Assembly (NCBI GenBank): GCA_038231615.1
Contig: JBBRLA010000390.1
Location: 1 to 8,100 of the forward strand
Direction of reading: 5' to 3'
From: JBBRLA01 sp038231615
GTDB lineage: Bacteria; Myxococcota_A; Polyangia; Palsa-1104; JAEUJZ01
DNA: 8,100 nt
Both the position numbers and the translations under genes were made by a program. The first letter of the stretch is position 1; each line of letters starts with the position of its first letter. The notes under the pieces are model-generated. The model made no database searches, was not told where the DNA came from, and saw only the letters and a program-made list of their open reading frames with translations. Positions 7,069 to 8,100 of the stretch are shown piece by piece.

Positions 7069-7077
7069 TCGTCCACC

Positions 7078-8100
7078 ATGCGCGTACCCCTGCTTGATCT
7101 CAAGGCCCAATACACCAAGTTGAAGCAACCCCTGGACGAGGCGGTCCTCCGCGTGCTGGCCAGCGGCCGGCACGTCATGGGACCCGAACTGGAGGCATTC
7201 GAGGCCGAACTGGCCACCCACCTGGGTCTGCCCCACGCCGTCGGTGTCTCCTCCGGCACCGACGCCCTGCTCGCCTCGGCCATGGCCTTGGGGATCGGTC
7301 CCGGTGACGACGTGGTCACCTCGGCCTTCAGCTTCTTCGCCACCCCCGAAACGGCAATCCGCCTTCAGGCCCGCCCCATCTTCGCCGACCTGGCCGAGGG
7401 CAGCTTCAACGCCGACATCGACGACATGCTTAACAAGCGGACGCCCAAGACCACCTGCTTCCTGCCGGTGCACCTCTTCGGCGAGCAGATGGACCTGTCC
7501 CGCCTGGTCAAGACCGGCCTTCCGGTGATCGAGGACGCCTCGCAGACCCTGGCCCGGGGCATCGGCCAGACCACCGCCTGCGCGACGCTTTCTTTCTTCC
7601 CCTCGAAGAACCTGGGGGCGGCCGGCGACGGCGGCGCGGTGGTCCTCAAAGACCCGGCGCTGGCGGACAAGATTGCGGTGATGCGGCAGCATGGTTCCCG
7701 TCCCAAATATGTGCACCATGTATACGGAGGCAACTTCCGCCTCGATCCCATCCAGGCCGCTGTGCTGCGGGTCAAGCTCAAGCACCTTGACGAGTGGAAT
7801 GCCGCCCGGCGGCACAACGCCCTGCGCTACACCGAGCGCCTATCGGACACGCCGCTGGTGCTGCCAAAAGATGTGCCCGGCCACGTCTGGCACCATTTTG
7901 TGGTGCGGGCCCCCAAACGGGAAGAACTGCGCACGTTCCTGGGCGATCGTCAGATCGACAGCGAGGTCTACTATCCGATGGCCCTGCACCTGCAGCCGTG
8001 CTTCGCTCACTTCGGTTACAAGGAGGGCGACTGCCCCCGGGCCGAGGCCGCCTGCAGGGAGGCGGTGGCCATCCCGGTGCACCCCGATCTCAGCGACGAC
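7078..8100 (+). CDS. DegT/DnrJ/EryC1/StrS sugar aminotransferase, 3' end outside window
   Basis: The frame is open without a stop from ATG 7078 to the window end (341 codons); full-length members have about 360-400, so little is missing. It is a PLP-dependent (fold type I) sugar aminotransferase of the PF01041 family, which converts nucleotide-linked keto-sugars to amino sugars with glutamate as usual amino donor. Visible family marks: VPLLDLKAQY at residues 3-12, SSGTDALL from 58 (phosphate binding), the PLP-ring aspartate D153 in EDASQ, and SFFPSKNLGAAGDGG with the PLP lysine K177. The FFPSK form and GDGG resemble WbpE-like enzymes acting on UDP- or dTDP-keto sugars, but the substrate cannot be fixed. 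ATG 7078 is chosen because the conserved start follows it directly; there is no ribosome binding site, and a promoter sits right upstream. It is divergent from the deacetylase remnant, flippase and amidotransferase genes and likely serves the same glycan pathway. Confidence 0.92.
   Translation, partial: MRVPLLDLKAQYTKLKQPLDEAVLRVLASGRHVMGPELEAFEAELATHLGLPHAVGVSSGTDALLASAMALGIGPGDDVVTSAFSFFATPETAIRLQARPIFADLAEGSFNADIDDMLNKRTPKTTCFLPVHLFGEQMDLSRLVKTGLPVIEDASQTLARGIGQTTACATLSFFPSKNLGAAGDGGAVVLKDPALADKIAVMRQHGSRPKYVHHVYGGNFRLDPIQAAVLRVKLKHLDEWNAARRHNALRYTERLSDTPLVLPKDVPGHVWHHFVVRAPKREELRTFLGDRQIDSEVYYPMALHLQPCFAHFGYKEGDCPRAEAACREAVAIPVHPDLSDD

Noticed and set aside
6913..7815. 300-codon minus-strand frame opposite the aminotransferase
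   Set aside because: The plus-strand frame shows clear catalytic motifs for PF01041. The minus frame is its antisense shadow.

Overview
The window reads as an accessory region of a bacterial chromosome with high GC content. The phylum cannot be told from this sequence. No RNA gene, CRISPR array or replication origin was seen. Two very different halves meet in a gene-poor stretch at about 3011-3343.

Left half (1-3010): two unrecognised plus-strand genes (1-405, possibly continuing upstream of the window, and 514-1089) are followed by a minus-strand remnant of a DDE transposase (about 1089-1325). It keeps only the C-terminal end. Just beyond the remnant starts a plus-strand P-loop ATPase of a bacterial AAA/ORC-CDC6-like type (1398-3010). 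It is split by one missing base in a short G run at 1696-1698; restoring one G joins the Walker A half to the Walker B half as a protein of about 537 residues. The ATPase gene is visibly less GC-rich than the right half. With the IS remnant beside it, this suggests horizontally acquired DNA.

Right half (3344-8100): a surface glycan (O-antigen, capsule or exopolysaccharide type) locus. Three minus-strand genes are packed tightly in the order PIG-L deacetylase remnant (6712-6891), Wzx-like flippase (5305-6711) and AsnB-like glutamine-dependent amidotransferase (3344-5299). The stop of the first touches the start of the second, and only 5 bases separate the second and third. Divergent from them is a DegT/DnrJ/EryC1/StrS sugar aminotransferase (7078 to beyond the window end). 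It has a good sigma70-like promoter so close to its ATG that the transcript may be nearly leaderless. Together the genes would make an amino sugar, possibly deacetylate or amidate sugars, and flip lipid-linked repeat units across the inner membrane.

The most notable points are three: the internally deleted 59-codon PIG-L gene, which keeps both ends of the family but not the middle; the one-base-frameshifted ATPase; and the transposase scar between it and the unrecognised genes. No complete new multi-gene system could be supported.
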